Origin: Parachlorella kessleri
Lineage: Eukaryota > Chlorophyta > Trebouxiophyceae > Chlorellales > Chlorellaceae
Assembly (NCBI GenBank): GCA_001598975.1
Contig: BBXU01001105.1
Location: forward strand, 1-51,690
Direction of reading: 5' to 3'
DNA length: 51,690 bases
The position numbers were made by a program, and so were the translations under genes. Below the pieces are notes generated by a model. It made no database searches. It had not been told where the DNA came from and worked only from the letters and a program-made list of their open reading frames with translations. Positions 47,216 through 51,690 of the stretch are shown here, piece by piece; position 1 is the stretch's first letter; each line of letters starts with the position of its first letter.

Positions 47216-47590
47216 AATTGCAGTTCTTTTATTAGAGAGGCCAGGGGTTTGCCCAGGCAAGGCCGTGGACGGCAAGCTTGCTCTGTTGGTGTCCATTTGA
47301 TTTCCTACCTGGTTCTTGGAATGAACGCGTTTTGATAGCATTGCAGTTCTTTTACATGCCCGCGCATGGTGGAAGTCCATGCGTAGTGGTTGGCTTGGCT
47401 AAGGCAGTGGCTGCTTTTGCGGGAGCCACTGCTCGGCTCACTATGCCCCCACAGATCAACATGCTAGATCCCAACCGCGTGTCGCAACCTGCACAAACCC
47501 TCTAATCGCTCCCATTATTCTTTGACATTCGTTGCGGCTGTTTGTGGTTTCGGTTGTGTGTCTGTGTGGACCAGCATTGCAGTTCTTTCA
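47216..47590 (+). repeat. Three spaced copies of ATTGCAGTTCTTTYA
   Basis: Copies start near 47216, 47337 and 47572; the last two share the longer AGCATTGCAGTTCTTT. Spacing is irregular, so this is not a tandem array. Function unknown. Confidence 0.7.
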
Positions 47591-48174
47591 CCCGGTGTGT
47601 ATGTATGTATGGCGGCAGGGATCCTGGAGGCACTGGGTTTGCACCTTAGCCTCAAACACTTATTGTTGCACTTGCACCCTCCCCCCTTAGGGTCATAATG
47701 GAAGATGTGGACTAAGGGGCTTGTTTTGAAACATTTAATGGGGGGTGCTTTAAGATCTGCGGAGAATTGTGAGTTGGGTGATGGTTACATAGAAATTCTT
47801 TGCCCTTTGCTAGCATTGGGCTCTTTCCTTCGGTAATACAGCAGTGTGCACCTGGATGTGCACATAATTGGCCTTCTGATTGGTTGCTTGCCTCAATCCC
47901 CCTTACATAGTTGTCGTTGTATAGTTTGCCACCCTCATGGCATCCAAACTATTTTGGAAACCTGGCACGTGGTTGGAAGAATGGTGGGTTTGGGAATTGG
48001 GGGTGAACCTGGTGTATGCAACCTTGCACCCATGCACAAAATCATGGGCTTTGTGCTTCCACAATTGTTGGTTATCGTCTGTTGGTTTTGTCAACGGGAT
48101 GGCTGGCTGGATCCGAAGTTTTACGTAATATGTGAACTCCTTGACATCAATCTATTGTCGAAGCGAAGCAGAAC

Positions 48175-48259
48175 CAAGGCAAGACTCAGGTGCATACCTG
48201 CGTCCAACCCTGTTGGTATGGCTTAGCTGTCACCCTCTGTTCATACCACCTGCTACCAT
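48175..48259. repeat. Dispersed repeat, copy B
   Basis: Begins CAAGGCAAGACTCAGG and ends CTCTGTTCATACCACCTGCT. Confidence 0.55.
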
Positions 48260-48373
48260 TACTAATCTACTCACAGGCTTCTCCCTGCTCTTTATAATCC
48301 CCACTCGAGTTCCAGCTTCACTGCTGTTCCAGTAGCCTTAGCTTGTCTCGGGGGGAGACTAACTGGATCAGAG

Positions 48374-48637
48374 CTCAGGCAAGACCTAAGAGCTGCAGGT
48401 ATTTCCCCTTGCCACCATTTGCTTTCATGCCTGTTGCTTGCATTGCCGTTGCATCGGGCAGGCGTCCCAGAGAGTGTCATTTGGGCTTCGCAAACCAAAT
48501 CCTTCCCAAACTTGCCACTGGTACGCCTAGCAGTACGCTGGGTGTACAGCCTCTGCAGGACCTAAGAGCGGACTTGCAGACAGCCATGTGGATAAATTTT
48601 CACCCTGTCTCCACTCTGTTCGCACTACCTGCAACCC
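48374..48637. repeat. Dispersed repeat, copies C and D (possibly one interrupted copy)
   Basis: CTCAGGCAAGACCTAAGAG at 48374 carries the left block. GCAGGACCTAAGAGCGG at about 48556 through CTCTGTTCGCACTACCTGCA (ending about 48635) carries a partial left block and the right block. Confidence 0.5.
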
Positions 48638-48681
48638 AAACCTATAACCGCGACATCCCCTTTCCCGGTCGAAGTGCAGGC

Positions 48682-48686
48682 TTACA
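48682..48686 (-). promoter_or_regulatory. Candidate poly(A) signal TGTAA for CRY-DASH
   Basis: TTACA on the plus strand, about 215 bp beyond the CRY-DASH stop at 48901-48903. Confidence 0.45.
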
Positions 48687-48900
48687 CATAACCACACTGC
48701 AACAACCCCCACGACTCAAAAGGACATGGGCAGGTGGTCAGTAGTGACGCACCGCTCCGCACTGCAATCCATACACGGTCATTCTTTGTATCCCATGTCC
48801 ATCAGCAATACATATCATACATGCTTGCTGACTCCTGGTAGCTGCGTGCCCCAGGACCACGCTCCCTCCTCACTCAGCACACCCCTCCGCAGCGTGCATA

Positions 48901-51486
48901 TCATCCATACATGTCAAAAGTGCTCCTGGCCCTGAAAGACCGGCCACCACCCCTACCGCCATCTGCGCCGCCACGGCCCCCAGCAGCCGCCATTCCCCGG
49001 TATGCGCCGCTGCTCCCCTTGCTGTGCCCGCCTCCCATCCCACCGCCGCGACCTCGGCCTGCAGCGAGAAAAGTGCCAGCTGGGTGCGCCGCCCTAGCCT
49101 CCCGCCTGCTTGTCTCGGCCCGGCTAGCACTAGTCTAGATGCCATGCCCTCATGCTGATAACGTCTGTGGGCCGGCTCACCAACAGCACAGGGACAACGC
49201 AGGAGATTACCCTGCTGCTATGAGACAGCCGGGCACCCTGCACCGGCCGGGACGGCAGAGCAACGCTACTACTCACCAACGCCGCTGCCGCCCCTGCGCT
49301 CGCTGCCCCCAGCCGCCGGCCTGCCGCTCCCCTTCACGGCCGCTGGGTAGTCGCTGCCTATCTGCACGCCGTAGGCCTCCTGCTCCTGCCGGCTCATGAG
49401 CCAGGGCTCATGGATGCGGGGGGCGGGGACTTTTGCTAGCTCAGGCACCCACCGGCGGATGTAGTCCCCGTTCAGATCGTAGTCCTGTGGCAGACAGCAG
49501 CAGCAGCTGGTATGGAGCCCTTCCCTGCCGCCAGCCAGCCAGACCGTCAGTGCATCACGCATGCCCCCTGGCCGCCTTTCACGTCCTGGCTGGGAACACA
49601 TTGGAGTACCTGGCAGCCGTGTTGAGGACCCATTGCCCCGTAGTCATCCTCAGCATGCCGCCTCCGCCCTTTCATGCACATCAACAACCCCCCCCCCCCC
49701 CTCAAACCTCTACACCCCCCCACCCCCAACCACACCCACACCTTGCTCTGCTTGGTGATGTTGAACTTGTTGACCCGCCCGCCCGTGAGCCCCGCTGCCG
49801 CAACCCAGTTGCCCCAGTTGCTGGGCACATCGTAGTCGATGAGCAGGTGCTCGAACCAGTCGGCGCCCAGCCGCCAGTCAAGCCCCAGGTCCAGGGCCAA
49901 AAACGAGGCCACGTTCTGCCGGCCCCGGTTGCTCATGAAGCCTGCGGGGGGCATGAGACACACCATACGTCTGTGCGATGCAATGTCCTCTGACGTTGCA
50001 GGTAGGAGGAACAGGGCAGAGAGTTATTCCCCAGGAGAAAGTGCTGTTGTGCCTAGGACCTGGTGGGCAGCAGCTAGCCCTCCACTGCCAGTGTGGCACC
50101 ATGCTGCCAGCTGGAGCAAGCCAGGGGTACGTGACAGTAAGGGTTTAAGACAGGGCGGGGGTGGTGACAAAACTATTTCCTATCTGCTGCCATGTGCCTC
50201 CGCCCTAGGTGTGCCATACCTGTGGCAGCCAGCTCCCGCATGTTGGCATCCACCAGGGGCCACCCTGTGCGCCCCTCCTTCCACCGCCGCAGCAGCTCCG
50301 GGTCGCTGGCCCACCGCACCGGGCGCCCGGCGGGGCCCTCGGGGAAGAAGATGCAGTTGCCGTGCTTGAGCGCATAAAACCTGCAGTGCAGCACAGTGCA
50401 GTGGGGGAGCTGTCACGGTCGCGGATCTATGTCAGCCGTGGTGGAGGACTAAGCACGGAGAGCAACACCCCCGGCTTTATACTCTCAACCAAGGAAGGCC
50501 AGACAGCCCAGTCCACCTCTACATCCTCTTTGTCCGCACCGCCTGCCACCACTTGGTCGCATTGGCCTGCCACCATGCACAACGACCCCAGAACAACACC
50601 TGCGTCAAGCCTCGTTGTCCAACAGTCACGCTTATGTCAGCATCTGCTAAACCTGCCCCAGCACCACTGGCGTCTAGGAACAGAAAAAGTGCTGGGCTGT
50701 CCAACAAATCCTACAGCCTGCACCTCGTGCCTGCTGCGTGTCCATTGCCAGGAGCCAGACTGCCAAATGACACACGTTTGACAACAGAATAACAGCAGAG
50801 TACAACATAGAGTACCTTCCTCTTCCTGGCAGCCATGACCCAGTGTAGCATGCATGGGCCTGCAAGCACCCTGCTGGCGCCAGCTTCCAGGGCTTGACAA
50901 GTGTTTAACGGAAACGGCTGGGGAAGGGAGTGCGGCTCCCATGCAGAAGGCAGCTGGAGGTCCCACCTGAAGTAGTCCCTCCATATGAGCTCAAAGATGA
51001 CCCAGTAGGTCGACTTGTTGGCCACCCGCTGCGCCTCGTACTTCTTAACCTCGTGGTACACCGTGCGTGGGGACAGGCAGCCGTGCGACAGCCAGGGGGC
51101 AAACTTGCTGGAATAGTCGCCGCCTGAAGGTAGGGACAACAGAACAGCACTCAGAACGCCTGGCCGGGCTTTGAAAAACACCCAGCAGCCCCAATCCCTC
51201 GGCCTTTTGGCTGGCTTGAATGCCAAGTACACATGTCGCGGTATGCTAAAGCTGCGCTGCGCTGCCAGTCTGCAAGCCGCACAATTATGGGACACCACCA
51301 CCTGCCCCCCCTCGTTCAAAACCTCCTATCCGGCACAGTGGCGATTCACACACGTTGCCGCCTTGGCAACTCACCAACCATGCCATTCCGGGTCTCAAAG
51401 TAAGTAGCGATGAGGTCGGTTTCCCACAGGTAATACTTGAGGCGGGCCAGGGCGGCTGTCTCACCCCCCTTGAAATCTAGCACTCC
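48901..51486 (-). CDS. CRY-DASH cryptochrome/photolyase, N-terminal part beyond the right edge
   Basis: Six minus-strand exons: 51375-51486, 50967-51123, 50220-50380, 49742-49941, 49277-49484, 48901-49058; 331 residues visible, phases consistent. Motifs: [34 protein letters not shown] (FAD-domain entry), [67 protein letters not shown] and [10 protein letters not shown]. These are the FAD-binding helices of the DASH subfamily, flavoproteins that repair pyrimidine dimers in single-stranded DNA and bind RNA or act in blue-light signalling; plant members are organellar. The last exon encodes a Gly/Arg-rich tail with several RGG-like steps, ending RSTFDMYG. The photolyase alpha/beta antenna domain must lie beyond 51690. 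Confidence 0.93.
50483..50551. repeat. Dispersed repeat, copy F, within a CRY-DASH intron
   Basis: CTCAACCAAGGAAGGCC at the left and CTCTTTGTCCGCACCGCCTG at the right; more diverged than the other copies. Confidence 0.4.
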
Positions 51487-51668
51487 CTGCATGCAACAGA
51501 ACTCCTGATAAGTTCGGCGCAAGCGACGCACATTGTGTAGCCAGACAGCAGCCATGGAATGCTGCGCTACATCGCTGCATGACTTGAAGGCGAGGAACAC
51601 GAGGATAACAGCATGAGCTTGGGAGGCCTCACGCACTGCCCTTCATTCGGCTAGGGTTGGTCACTACT

Positions 51669-51690
51669 CCCCCCCCCCCCCCCCCCCCCC
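51669..51690. other. Terminal C22 homopolymer
   Basis: The window ends inside a run of at least 22 C. The adjoining CRY-DASH gene is incomplete, so this may be a contig end or an unresolved homopolymer. Confidence 0.7.

Larger units (their letters stand above)
46934..48900. other. Convergent intergenic region between CONSTANS-like and CRY-DASH
   Basis: T-rich plus-strand 3' flank with no gene recognised. It contains three copies of ATTGCAGTTCTTT(T/C)A (47216, 47337, 47572) and dispersed-repeat copies (48175-48259 and 48374-48637). Confidence 0.5.

Noticed and set aside
45228..51486. A light-response gene cluster (CONSTANS-like plus CRY-DASH)
   Set aside because: They are convergent with 2 kb between them and separate promoters. 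Neighbouring position alone does not show a functional cluster.
51650..51690. Telomere or chromosome end at the right edge
   Set aside because: A single CTAGGGTTGG followed by poly-C is not a telomeric array; an assembly edge or homopolymer is more likely.

Overview
This is nuclear DNA from a green alga, most likely a chlorophycean of the Chlamydomonas/Haematococcus kind. The evidence is a CONSTANS-like B-box/CCT gene, a plant-type cytosolic tyrosyl-tRNA synthetase, a DASH cryptochrome, very intron-rich genes with GC-rich exons and acceptors of the type TGCAG, and TGTAA poly(A) motifs. No bacterial operon, phage, rRNA or convincing tRNA is present. Species assignment is an inference.

Layout. 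(1) 189-12683, + strand: 3' part of a 22-exon gene for a single-module NRPS-like protein. It has an adenylation domain, a carrier domain, then a membrane-embedded terminal region with three hexapeptide-repeat (left-handed beta-helix) lobes, as in the epsilon-poly-lysine synthetase (Pls) family. (2) 14496-15473, - strand: 3' exons of a cysteine-rich PAN/Apple-like protein. (3) 17162-19107, - strand: an MPDU1/Lec35-type PQ-loop membrane protein. (4) 20175-39968, - strand: a complete 46-exon ATR checkpoint kinase (2,756 residues, phase-consistent at every junction). (5) 40226-43824, + strand: tyrosyl-tRNA synthetase, divergent from ATR across a promoter of 140-257 bp. (6) 45228-46933, + strand: a CONSTANS-like factor with one B-box and a CCT domain. 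(7) 48901-51486, - strand: the C-terminal two thirds of a CRY-DASH photolyase, cut by the right edge, which ends in a run of 22 C.

Exon models were built by hand by joining splice sites at conserved protein motifs. For the ATR, TyrRS, CONSTANS-like, MPDU1-like and CRY-DASH models the summed exon lengths are divisible by three.

Most interesting signals: the Pls-like NRPS in an alga; tandem duplications placed exactly on, or just upstream of, splice sites (4 x 18 bp ending on an acceptor, 3 x 33 bp starting on a donor, a triplicated acceptor plus exon start, and two intron-end minisatellites); about six GC-AG introns among roughly 90; and a degenerate dispersed intergenic/intronic repeat of about 70-110 bp present in at least five places. 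The genes are a housekeeping mix with no clear shared pathway, except that CONSTANS-like and CRY-DASH are both light-related and lie tail to tail.
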